From: Sordariomycetes sp. S80-01Y
Taxonomy: Eukaryota; Ascomycota; Sordariomycetes
Assembly: GCA_037042185.1 (NCBI GenBank)
Contig: JAXQJY010000031.1
Location: 930,001-994,000 of the forward strand
Direction of reading: 5' to 3'
Length of the DNA stretch: 64,000 bases
The position numbers and the translations under genes were made by a program. Below, one piece after another: positions 31,338-42,240 of the stretch. A model generated the notes under the pieces. The model saw only the letters and a program-made list of their open reading frames with translations, did not search any database and was not told the DNA's origin. Numbering within the stretch: the first letter of the stretch is position 1; each line of letters starts with the position of its first letter.

Positions 31338-32979
31338 TCATGCCGAATTTGTCACATTCTCCGCTTGGTCAAACGTCTCCTCGCCCTCGAACAGCTGCTG
31401 ATAATGCTCCCCACACAGCTTATTCCACTCGACGAACTCCCCGCCGTTGAAATCCGTCCATGCTCCTCCAAGCTCGTCGTTCAACTGGTCTCTGCTGGGG
31501 TATGCGTTCTTATGGGCCCATCTCCGTCCGTCAATTTTGTGATTCGTGATTAACTCGCCGCCCTGTATAGCTTTCACGGACGCCTTGATCAAAGACTTGG
31601 CTAGGGGGTAGTACCACATCTTCGGATACTCAAGTTCGACCCACTCCTTCGCTCCCGTACAGTGCCACAGGGGAAAGATGTGTTTCGTGACGTAGTTCAC
31701 GCCAAGGTTGACCGTGCGGATCCAGTCTGCGGTCACAGAGCCAGGATGGGCTTCGGGGATGGAGTCGTAGAGCCTATCGAGTGCAGAGTAGACACTTGCC
31801 GGCATCCCAATGTCATACGGTTGGAATTCATCTCCCTCCTCAAACATGTCGATCGTCATGTTCGCGTTGAGGTCAGAGTTATTGAACTCAAGATAGCCAA
31901 ACCAAGGCTCATAACCAGCCTTCGTTTGGAATATGGAGGATTCGTAGTCGATCGCGATGTGATAGTCCGTTTGCTTCTCGGCGTACTTCGGATCCGGTAA
32001 GTGACGGTCACTGCCGCCGCCCTCAACGTCTTCGTCCTTTCCGTTGGCGACCGCCAGGGAGCGGTAGTACTCCTGTCGGCCCCAGATGTTGGATATGTAA
32101 AACTGATCAGACTCTTTCCAACGATACTCCTCGTCGTACGTCTCCTGGATCTCGGCCATTGTTGCAGTGATCAGGTCACGGACATCGGAGACAGGCCCGA
32201 TGACGGTCCCTGAGTTGAGCCAGCGGGGATCCATATATATCATCTCCCCATTTCCAGTCTTGGGACCGAAGGCCTTGGAAGGGAGGTTGGAACGAGGCAC
32301 GGCCCAGCAGCGAGGCTCAGACCAGACGATAGGCCAACAGATCTTGTCGGGACCCCAGATGACGCTTTGTCGCAATCCCTTCGCGTGAGCCTCAGGGACA
32401 GTAAGGCCGAATCTTTCCGCTAATTCAGCGTCCAACTTGTACCGCGCCTGGAAATAGCGCTCGATCATGATTTCCGGCGGAAGCTGCATCAAAACATCAT
32501 ATCCATCCACAATAGTGATCAGATCGTCATCTTCCTCCTTTGGCAGCGCGTTCAGATACCGCTCGATGGCACGCAACTTGGCCAGATGCGTGACGGCAGC
32601 GTCGAACTGCCCGGTTCCATTGTAGCCCAGAACCGAAGGGACGGGGTAACGGTTCGCGGCGGAGGATGCGAGGTTGAGACAGAACTCGATGTTGGACTTG
32701 CTTGCTGGGACGATGTAGTGTAATTGTGAGATCTTGTTAGAAGACTCTGTGGATTCCCCGAGCTTCGGGATGGGACCGGTGGCCTTGAGGATCTTGTCTC
32801 TGTATTTATCGGGGACAAGCTGACTTGGTCGGTACTGAGGGTGTAAGTTGACATCTGGCGAGATGCTGGGAGGGTCTCCGCCTTACATCGTCGATAATGA
32901 CGGGATTTCTGTAGAAAAGCATTACTACCAGAAAGACGAGAATCGCCGTCAGAGCGGCGTTGCGCTGGCGGATAGCCAT
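31338..32979 (-). CDS. Type II membrane PLOD-like glycosyltransferase
   Basis: Exons 32979-32887 and 32834-31338 give 529 residues; the intron is 52 bp and phase 0. An N-terminal signal anchor (about 8-23, LTAILVFLVVMLFY) follows a short basic cytosolic tail, typical of Golgi type II enzymes. The lumenal domain contains an early Rossmann-like start (HYIVPASKSNIEFCLNLASS) and the metal-binding type motif LITIVDGYDVLMQLP. The latter resembles the glycosyltransferase domain of procollagen-lysine glycosyltransferases (PLOD). Further blocks are DPRWLNSGTVIGPVSDVRDLI and DDQ-like WKESDQFYISNIWGRQEYYR. It probably transfers a sugar to a secreted glycan or protein. Donor and acceptor cannot be predicted. 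Its C-terminus is acidic. The domain relation is a judgement by eye. Confidence 0.75.
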
Positions 32980-33874
32980 GTCGAGCAATCTTATTAGCAA
33001 GATTCGGGACTCGAGTCTAGATACAAGTCGCCTGAAGAGGACTTGGGGTATCGTTCGACTGACAGGTGAGCACAGCGAGGGAAAGCAGTAGGAAGGAACG
33101 ATATGGTAAAGAGTGACTCGAAGTAGCAAATATTACAGAAAGTAGATCATCCAAGACATGCCGAGATCTCTTGGTTCCACGACATCAGCCTGACTCTCTC
33201 CAAGAGTTGAAGCAAAGGGAAGTGGGAGCCTTCCCGGAGGCGTAGATGCTGACAGGCACTGCTTAGTAGCCTGTGAGCGAGTCGCGATTCGGGCAGGACC
33301 CTTCTTGTCAGCTCCTTCCTCGTCAGCTTGGCGCGTCCTGTTCGAGGGGCAAGTACGATGGGGGTCAGCACCGCCAAGATTTCGTGATACGAAGTTGAGG
33401 TGATTGCCAACACGAGACTCGTCGCGGTCTAAACCAGACTCGTCCAGGCCGCAAAGGTGATGGCTTAACCATATTCGCTACCAAAGGCCGGCGGACTGGT
33501 GGAGGAGGGCAGTTGCAAGGGCTTAAGCACGATTCAAGACGCTGGCGCTTGGTCCCAGATATCTCGACATCCGCGTGTAAGTGGGTGTCCCCCGTGTTTC
33601 CAAGCCGGCAAGCGCTCGCCGAATGCATGTCGACCGTCTGACAACGAGCCTTAGGCGTGCTTCCTGAGTGGTTGGCCTCAACAGGATGGAGCGACCTAAA
33701 ATGAAGCGCTCTGTCCAGTCTACAAGCATTGCATGAAGTAAGATTTCTGTCCAAATGCGGGTGTCGAAGCTGACACGCTGATTCTGGACAAGATGCAGAC
33801 GCTCCCCTCTCGATCTACCCACCAGCGGAGATCGTGGCATTTTGCTCACCACGCAAAGAAACAGTGACGTTCAA

Positions 33875-34004
33875 GCCCCGGTGGGATCGACCTGCTTAAT
33901 CTGTTTGAGTGCAATTAAAAATAGCACATGATCTCCCTACGTTTAAAACGTGGGTAATTACGTAGGGTTTCTCGTTCATTTTTAACCCTATTTTCTACCG
34001 GGGC
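33875..34004. repeat. 130-bp inverted-repeat element, MITE-like
   Basis: GCCCCGGT at 33875 and its reverse complement ACCGGGGC at 33997-34004 bracket an AT-rich interior. Reading inward the ends agree at 10 of 12 positions. Inside, CCCTACGT (33935-33942) and ACGTAGGG (33960-33967) form a nested palindrome around a near-palindromic ACGTTTAAAACGT. No target-site duplication is evident, so a transposon origin is only a suggestion. Confidence 0.4.
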
Positions 34005-34671
34005 GATGGCGCAAGACTGCAGAATCTTGACGACAGATGCAACCCAATGCACTGATTAACATCTGCCGCGTCAGTCCTCGCTGCGCCCTGTTAGGCCGTC
34101 TGGCAGATACTACCAAAGCCAGACCAGCCAGCTGGCTCCGATACGCGGAAAGCTGTAGGCTAAAACCGGCCAGAGGTCCGAGACCTTGCCTCTCAACGGA
34201 ATGTGATTCTCCCGTGAGCGCTGAAGATGGTCCACGAGCTTCAGTCCGGACGGAGCTTCAGAGGCTCAAACAAAGACGGGACGAGACGCATCCGTGGCGA
34301 GCTTGGCGATTGTGCGATCTTGTACTGACGCGTAATGCTGCCCAGTTTTTCAATGCCTAGACGGAAATGTGAAGCGGCCAAGACAGAGCAAACCATGCTG
34401 TGAGGCGCTTGGCGGCAGAAGGTCCATCAGGATCGGCGACGGCAATGGGAAGTTGGGCGACCGCCAGACCACACATGCGGTAGCACAGCGGCCATCGATC
34501 CAGCAGGTCCTCGAGCTGAATGTCTTGGAGCAATAGAAGCTCGAGCGACGACAAGGGCAAAAGGATCGATAGTGAGTGCCAATGTAATGCCGCGCCAGTA
34601 AATCTCCGCCGTGACCCGCCGGCGCTCGATAGCGGAACGGAGACACCAGGAACGGTCCCGTAGAGAAAGGG

Positions 34672-34694
34672 AAAAAAAAAAAAAAGGGGGGGGG
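34672..34694. repeat. A14-G9 homopolymer tract
   Basis: Fourteen A are followed directly by nine G. Such a junction is prone to polymerase slippage and assembly error. Confidence 0.85.
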
Positions 34695-36351
34695 ACACGT
34701 TGGGCTCCCGCGACCTGCAAGGGACCGGCACTTCCTGGTACCAACGCGGCTGCATCCGCCGTCAGAACCATTTACTTGTAGCACCAGATATTACAGCATT
34801 GTACGAGCAGTCGTAGGACCGCTGTAGGCGGTGGGCTGTGGGCTGAAGAACAAGCTGCACCTACTCAACTACTGTCTCGGGCAGCATCCCGCGAATGATG
34901 GAAGTGGAGTGAAGATTAGTTGACAGGCGCTACAAGAAGGAACTTTGACGCGACGGTCTTCACGAGCGTCTCCGCCTCGTATCCGTTGGATTTTGGTTAG
35001 AATTCAGGGGTCCACGTTTTTCTGGAGAAGGAGGGCGGAAGAGTCGGGAGCAGCTTGATGGACTTTTGGCATGGACATCGGCCGGGTGTCGGTCACTTCC
35101 TTGCAGCCTGGAAAAAATACTCGTGCTGCTCTGCTTATCAGCGGTGCCGAATAGTGAGGCCTCATAGGGACTCTGCGAAAAAGTCAGGTCTCAACCAGCC
35201 CTAGAGATCAGCGCAAAGTCTCTATAAGAAGGGATGCAGCGATGCATGGGCCAGAATCCTCCTGAACCCCGGCTGGCAGTGATGGCTGCGAGATAGGTAA
35301 TTGAGAATGTTCGGTAGCGCCTCCAGGGAACCGACGTCCCGGGCTCGGGCCCGTGGGTGCTAACCGCTGGTCGGGGTATTGATGAAGGCGACGTTGATTA
35401 TTTTTCGCCGCTCCCCAATTGAAGCCTCCGCCATGAATTCCTGGCGCTGATCGAGACCGACGCCGATACACGGACGCGGCGGGCGCGCGCTGACAGCTCA
35501 TTAAACTGGTTGCATGCGTCGATGGAAAGGGGGACTAAATAGTGCCATGCGGCACAGCTGGAGACACGCGCCAGCCAATGTCTTGCCTTGAAGAGTCAGC
35601 AGCCGGTCCCGCCCAGCCCTGGGACCAGTCCGACGAGTCCGCGAGCGGTAATTAGTGCCAGTGACTGCTGAATTCCAACATTGCGGGAATGAACCCCTGA
35701 AAGTTGGCCTCGTCCCAAGGAACCGTTTGCAACGGCTGGCTCGGGCTGGCTTGGGCTGATCACTTGTCCTGTCAGGGAGCAGCAGCCATCACCGGAGGCT
35801 TCATTCGAGCTGCGTCGCAAGCGTCGCAAGCGTCGAGGCTGCCTCGTGTTGGGACCAGTTGGGACCAGGGTTGAACTGACCGCGGAGCAAAACGTCATTA
35901 ATGCTGCGACAGCCTCACAAAGCCCCCCTCCGACAAGCCGGATTCATGCTTGGCGTCCTCGCCGCGCCGTAGCGATGCTGACTCTCTACTCGTCCCAACG
36001 CCTCAGCAGTGCCTCTTCCTTTGCGTTTCAGCAGGTACCTCCAGCCGCACCCGGCTTGGGCGAACCCGCAAGTACCGTGGGGCCGCCAAGAACGATCAAC
36101 TCCCTTGTTCTGGCAGTGGCCGACTTCTGTGAGGATTAATCTGACGGGGTCTTGGCGGCACCGTTTTAATTTTTGGCTTACCTTAGGTTCTTGGGCCTGC
36201 CACTGCAGCTATTGGTCCTGGCTTACCTTACTTGGGCTTGGCTTAGATTCGCTTGGCTCCTCCCGCTGCTGACTTTTGCCCCCTTCTTGAATCTCCCCCC
36301 ACTGTCGCTGTCTGACACTTCTCGTACTCGAATCTCCTCCCGTTCTTCTTG

Positions 36352-36375
36352 CAGCAGCAGCAGCAACAGCAGCAG
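36352..36375. repeat. CAG trinucleotide repeat
   Basis: Eight CAG-type triplets with one CAA interruption lie in the upstream region of the transporter gene, probably in its 5' UTR or promoter. Confidence 0.8.
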
Positions 36376-36780
36376 CCCGTCTTGCATCTTCTTGTATCGC
36401 ATCATCCTTCTTTTCTCCTATCTGCTACTTACGGCCCACGCAAAGGCAGTGGCGCACGCACCCGTTCTTTTCCCGCTGCGTGCGAGTACTCCTCCGACGT
36501 CCAACACCCTCCGTCGCGTCTTTTCAACCCCCGTATCATCTTCTTAATCACCCTCGACCGCACGCCTCCCGCCCGACGGCCCAGCGTTCGCTTCACGCGA
36601 CATCGTGCGACTCGATTCCTCCATCCAGTCGTCACAGGAGGCTAGATCAGATCCGCGACCTATCCGAGCCACCCGCCAAGGTCAGGCCGAACGGAGCATC
36701 ACCCACGTCGACGACGGTCATAAGCCCAATCGTTGTCCGCGCCCACACAACCATCGCACTCGAGTCCTAGGACGAATACA

Positions 36781-38111
36781 ATGGCGGCGCGACGCGACTC
36801 CCAAGAACCCGTCGCTCTGCTGACGCCCGAGGAGCGGGAACAAGAACTGAAGCCTGAACCCGCTGATCTCGAGGCTGAGGCTGGTCGGGTTGACGCGCCA
36901 AAGGACAAGAACCTCGACCATGAATACTCTATCCCCAGCACCGTCAAGTTCGCCTGGTTGGGCACATACTTCTTCTTCTCTCTGCTTTTGACGCTGTACA
37001 ACAAGCTGGTTCTCGGCATGGTGAGTGCATTCTTCCCCTGGGAGACTTGGCAATTACGCGGCACAGCTGCTGCTTGGCAGGGCTGGAAACATGTTTGCCA
37101 TGCGCAGCATCCAGCCCAGTCCCCCAGTAGCAGCTGGCGGCGCACCGGTTCAGTCGCAGGCGTTTTCTCACGATGGCGATACTAATTGCGACAGTTCCAT
37201 TTCCCGTGGCTGCTGACATTTCTGCACGCCTCCTTCGCTAGCATGGGCACCTTCGCCATGATGCAGTTCGGCTACTTCAAGCTCTCCAGGCTAGGACGCC
37301 GCGAGAACCTCGCTCTCGTCGCTTTCAGCGCTCTGTTTACCGCCAACATTGCCGTTTCGAATCTGTCCCTGGCCATGGTTTCCGTTCCCTTCTACCAGAC
37401 CATGCGCATGCTGTGCCCACTCTTCACCATTGCCATCTACAAGGTCTGGTACGGACGCAGCTACAGCACTATGACTTACCTGTCTCTGCTGCCTCTGATC
37501 ATCGGTGCTGGAATGACGACTGCTGGTGAGATGAGCTTCACCGACGCTGGTTTCTTGTTGACCATCTTCGGTGTTGTCCTGGCTGCTGTCAAGGTAGGTC
37601 TCGCAACCCGCTTCTTCGAGACATCGCTAACAAGCCTTAGACCGTTGTCACCAACCGCTTCATGACCGGCTCCCTCGCCCTTCCTCCGGTCGAGTTCCTC
37701 ATGCGCATGTCTCCCCTCGCCGCTCTGCAGGCGCTGGCCTGCGCCACCGCGACCGGCGAAGTCGGCGGCTTCTGGGAGCTCATCAACTCCGGCGAGGTCT
37801 CCCTCCCCCCCGCCATCGCCTCCCTCACCGGTAACGGCTTCCTCGCTTTGCTGCTCAACATCTCCTCCTTCAATACCAACAAGGTTGCCGGTGCCCTCAC
37901 CATGACCGTTTGCGGCAACCTGAAGCAGTGTCTCACTGTTCTTCTCGGAATCGCCCTTTTCAACGTCGTTGTCGACTGGCTCAACGGTGCGGGTATGGCC
38001 GTCACCATGGTCGGCGCTGGTATCTACTCCAAGGCTGAGCTCGACAACAAGAAGCGAAAGGCTCAGGAGGCGGCGTACAAGCCCGTGGCGCAATCCGAGA
38101 ACCCCAGGTAG
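36781..38111 (+). CDS. Triose-phosphate/nucleotide-sugar transporter family protein
   Basis: Exons 36781-37020, 37195-37593 and 37641-38111 give 369 residues; the introns (174 and 47 bp) are phase 0. After an acidic, hydrophilic N-terminus of about 55 residues come about ten membrane segments, from FAWLGTYFFFSLLLTLYNK to VVDWLNGAGMAVTMVGAGIYS. The blocks LYNKLVL in segment 1, NIAVSNLSLAMVSVPFYQTMRML and TKV-like FNTNKVAGALTMTVCGNLKQ are typical of the TPT branch of the drug/metabolite transporter superfamily. That branch includes Golgi/ER nucleotide-sugar carriers. The C-terminus is Lys-rich (DNKKRKAQEAAYK), which may help ER/Golgi retention. Substrate cannot be told. Confidence 0.9.
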
Positions 38112-39111
38112 CGTGTGGTCCGATAACGATACCCGTGGCGCAAGCTACATGGAGTTGCTTTTGGAGACGGTTACAGTTCTTGAGGATAATTTAGACGGGG
38201 TCTGATGTGGATGCATAGCGAGCGGAGCTTGTTGCACTACACTGAACAGGACAGGGATTACGAAGAGTATACGTCCACGCTTCCTACGACGCCCTCGCCG
38301 GAGGGTACCGAGCAGACGTCTTACGGTCGATCCACGGTCCCCGCCCATTTCTCGACCGATTGGCCACATGGAGCATTGGCTATCGAAGTCCAGAAGGAGA
38401 GGGGAATGGTTTATGAAACGGCGTTACACGGACTTTTTTACACGCATGGCACCATCACAAAGGGAGTGTCGAGAGCCACTCGTTCCACCACGCCGCTTCG
38501 CTTTTCTTTGGCTTGAATGGAAGAGGTTGACCGGCTGCATTGCTCACCTTCTGAAAGAGACTTTTTCTTTTTAATTTTCTGGATTCGGTGGTTTTTCTAT
38601 AGGGTTGAGGAATGGATGAGTGGGTGAGAAACACCGCACTTGGGGAGAAAGTGATCTTCTATAGACAAATTACACATATTTAATCCCACTATCGGTCCCC
38701 GTGAATGAGTGGCTTTGACGGATGACACGCGCCGCGACGAAGACCCGAAATGGAGGGGTCCTCTTCTGCCAGCGGTGTCGCGTAGCACGCAAGCACGAGA
38801 TCTTGTACGTGGCGTGAGCTGGTGCTTGTCTCAATGGTTTGGTTGCTCCAGGGGGCAGGGTTCGAGTAGGGCTGCGAGCCGTATATTCGAGATATTGCAT
38901 CGTGTCTATGTAACCTCGGAAAACTTATCTTTTGCTTTGGATATATCCTTTTCCCATCGCGAAGAAAATAAAAAACATGGCTTTGGTAGGCCCCGTTCCG
39001 TTAAGTGTCCCAACCTGCAAACGCCATGCTTGAGGAAGCAAAGTAAATCATCAACTGTAAATCGGTATCCGGGGTCAGATTGGAGGGTGGAGGAGGACGG
39101 TGCAACGTGCC
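38112..39111. other. Convergent intergenic region, nothing seen
   Basis: 1 kb between the stop codons of the transporter and the Rmd8-like gene. Short ORFs without coding character; both 3' UTRs are expected here. Confidence 0.45.
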
Positions 39112-41154
39112 TCACTTGAGTTCCTCTTCGGTGTGCAACCCTTCGGCGAGGGGCGTGGTAGCACCATCAGCATTTCCCTGTTTTAGCTCCCATATCCCGC
39201 GCCTGACATCGTCAATGGTGGCGTTGGCCTCGATGCCCAGTTCCCGAGCCAGGATCTCCAGGCCGCTGACCTGCATGCCCGCCGGAGCGTCTAGCATGGG
39301 CGCGGGGGGGACGATGATGGCCTGCCCGGCCCTGCCCTCGGCGCTGGACTTCTGCAGCATGGCGAACCGCAGGGCCACTTCGGTGACCGTGACGAGGATG
39401 GAGATGACGATGAGGACGATGATGATCCAGGTAATGTACGTCATCTTGCCGTCGGCCACGGAGTCGGACAGTATCTCGGCGAGGTCCAGGAACACGCGGC
39501 AACGCTCGTTGAGGACCTTGATGCGCGGGTCTATCTCGAGATATTCTCGGATGGCCGCGTAGAGGGGGTGGAGCGTCGGTTCCGAGTCCCAGAAGAAATT
39601 CGGCACGTCGAGGATATTCGATGCTGTGCTTGGATTAGCCTCCTTTTTCGGTCAGGCGAGTTTCAACAGGAACACTTACAGAGATTGATGTCGACGCGAC
39701 TCTTAAACAGTCGACCCAGGATCTTGACGATTTCTGTCCTCGTCATGTTCAGCTCTCCTGTGAGAGCGAGTGTCTTGGGCACGTGCTGCGCGTCCTGCAT
39801 TGTCTCGCTCAACTTCTCCTCAAAGAAACACAGCTTCGTGCTCTGCGCAATGGCATGCGATATCGTGAGTTTGATCATGTGATCGCTCCGCGGCATCAAG
39901 GTAATCATGTCGTTGAAGACCCTTGGCCGCTTTACGTTCGCGGAGTACTCAAAGTGGAACTCTTCCGTCTCGTAGTCATCTTGCTCCAGCGGTCTTGTCA
40001 ACAGAGATATGCCGTCCTCAGCGTCGGCAAAGGTGAGATCCGCAAGGATATCTTTTTCTTGATTCTCGGAGAAGTTCCAAAACACCACGACGCCGTAGGA
40101 GAAGACGAACATTTCTGCAAGATTCTTGGCTTCGGGGGCGAGACGGTTCATCTGCGATGTTGGTTCATCTTGATCCCGGAAGGGGTCTTCTTGATACTGG
40201 CTTTCCTCTTCCTGCGGGCTAGGGTCGTTGAATGTAGAGGGTTGGTCCCTTCCGGGACGGTCCTCGGGACTACTGGAGCCGGTGTAGTCGTCGTCCTGGA
40301 AGTAGCCTTCGTGGTGATCTCGTCTTTCGCTGCGCTCGATTTCGAGATCGAGGACTGTCTTGCCGGTGCCCGGCGTCTTTAGAATTGGCCGGCTCCGGAC
40401 GCGGTAGCCATCGGTGCCGTTAAGTAGGGGTAGGGAGTAGATGACATATAGGCAGTCGTCGTACAGCTTGGTCTTCGCTTCGTGTCTCTTGCGCAAGAAC
40501 TCGGCAGTTGACTTGACCTTGAACGCTTGGGCAGTGCAGTATGCCGTCAAACGGCTGACCTTCTCTGCCCTTTGTCGCTTGGGTAGTCTTTCGGCGTAGC
40601 TCTTGCCGCGCACGCCTCCTCGCTTACGAAGAACGTCAAGCTCCTCATCATTGAGCGGTGCCGTCTCTTCATCCTCCAGTTTCCGTCTGAGAGCCTCGTC
40701 ACTCTCATCTTCTCCGTCTTCCTCGTCTTGTCCGGGTGCATCGGGCAGCAGTACCAGTTTCTCGCTTATCTTCGTCGTCCGACTAGGCATCGGCTGCCCC
40801 GTCCTGCTCTGCACATTTGCAATGCCACTGGTCGCCCTCCTGGACGAAGTAGCTGGCCCACCGGATGAGTGCGGCCGTGGCGCTGCCGGCTGGGGTGCTA
40901 TACGTGGCTGACCAGACGGAATCTGGGTGTTAAATTGGAGGACGTTGTCAACGGTCATGAAGCGCATGGGCATGCGGCCGGGGAGATGGGACGATGTGTC
41001 TTGTCGCTGGAGAGCCTGGCGTTGCAGGGCCTTGCGAGTGTTGGGACGTTCGCGGGAGTCGGTGACCTGGAAATGTCAGCAATTCTTGATGCGATGCCAT
41101 TGGGGGAATGATGATGCGTACCAGGACCGAGGGTGCCCGTTTTGAGGAAGACAT
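39112..41154 (-). CDS. RMD8: DUF155 (Rmd1/Rmd8 family) membrane protein
   Basis: Exons 41154-41122, 41066-39680 and 39623-39112 give 643 residues (introns 55 and 56 bp). The N-terminal 190 residues are disordered and Ser/Pro/Glu-rich. The DUF155 core starts with LTAYCTAQAFKVKSTAEFLR and includes YSYGV-type EMFVFSYGVVVFWNFSENQEKDIL. It continues with EFHFEYS and SHAIAQSTKLCFFEEKL, and a near C-terminal membrane segment TWIIIVLIVISILVTVTEVALRF. The core is split by an acidic insert at about 270-330. Length is near yeast Rmd8 (about 660) rather than the shorter mitochondrial Rmd1. Family members were found as required for meiotic division or sporulation; the related human RMND1 acts in mitochondrial translation. 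Location here (ER or mitochondrial membrane) is unresolved. Confidence 0.87.
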
Positions 41155-42240
41155 GATGCCGACTGGTGATGCGGTTGTCTCGGACGGTCTAGAAATTTTG
41201 AGAAGTTGTAACGGGCGCTCGATGCTTGCCACTGCTCCTAGAGGGTTCTATCTCGGATTGCTAGATAGAACCATGGTGCGCCGGCGGTATAGACGTGCGC
41301 AAGATTGATGGCGTGTCGTGGTGAAGGTTCAGAAAGATGGAGCTTAAGCCAAGCAATTGACCATGACCTCATCCATGCCACCCCACTGTTTTCGGTTCAG
41401 GCTGGCTTCGGATGTCTCTCAAGGTTGGGCGCAAATCGCAAAGTTCCCTCTCATGTGAGAAGCAAGGAAGTCAAATACAGCAATGGCGCTGTGGCATTTT
41501 TGATGGATTAATTGCGGCGTGTGGTCGGGTTTTGTGAATTGACATTTAGTTCTCGATGTTGACACTTTTGCCAAAACGTGGTCTTTTGCATCAGCATGGC
41601 AGCCCCAGCATATGAACACAAGGTTTGCACAGTTGCTTACTGGAGGTCATGAGTACGGTAAGCCTCACAAACGTGGCATTTTCAGTTCATCTTATCGACT
41701 AGCTTTGTTCAAAGGTGCGCGTAAATCTCAGGACCGAAAACCTGATTTACCTCAACTATAGGGTAGTCTATCCGCCCACGTGCGGGTCTCGAGCCCTCCA
41801 CAGCCAATGACAGGAACCGGTTCGTTGCTATGCCGCGTTGCTCCGTGGTTTGTTTACTGCGATCCGGCATTGAGTTATGCCCCGCCAAATTTGACGTGAC
41901 AGACCATCGACCATCAGACTCCGGCCACGGCAGCCACTCCGCCCCCTGCGCACAAGAATCTCCCTCAATTCAAATCCATCCTTCACCATCAGTTAAAACT
42001 ATATTCTCGAGTCATCCTATACGATTTCGCTTCTACACGCGCAGGCGCCTCATCATCCCACGACGCGTGCCCTCGCCTTTACATCACCTCTGTCTCAGTC
42101 GTGTCTGCCCTTTGCACGCGCCTCAACCGCCCTCGATCCTCCGACATTCCAGCGACCGGGCCTCGTTCCGGTCTTTGGGCGATGCGCTGAAGGCGTGACC
42201 GATTGTCTTTGACACAGAATTACCGATATCACACTTTCGA
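41155..42240. promoter_or_regulatory. Divergent promoter region of the Rmd8-like and IQGAP genes
   Basis: 1.09 kb between divergent start codons. The part after about 41900 is C/T-rich, as expected of a long 5' UTR for the IQGAP gene. No specific motif was recognised. Confidence 0.5.

Larger units (their letters stand above)
32980..36780. other. 3.8-kb gene-free region
   Basis: ORFs up to about 145 codons occur on both strands but are Arg/Ser/Pro-rich shadows without domains. Visible structure: a 130-bp inverted-repeat element (33875-34004), an A14-G9 tract (34672-34694), short tandem duplications at 35812-35830, and a CAG repeat (36352-36375). The last 600 bases are pyrimidine-rich and are probably promoter and 5' UTR of the transporter gene at 36781. 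Confidence 0.45.

Noticed and set aside
34350-34784. 144-codon minus-strand frame
   Set aside because: It reads through the A14-G9 tract (a Phe run); three frames are open here at once, typical of non-coding DNA.
38860-38885. GGGTTCGAG, a B-box-like word
   Set aside because: No matching A box or cloverleaf could be drawn in the preceding 80 bases.
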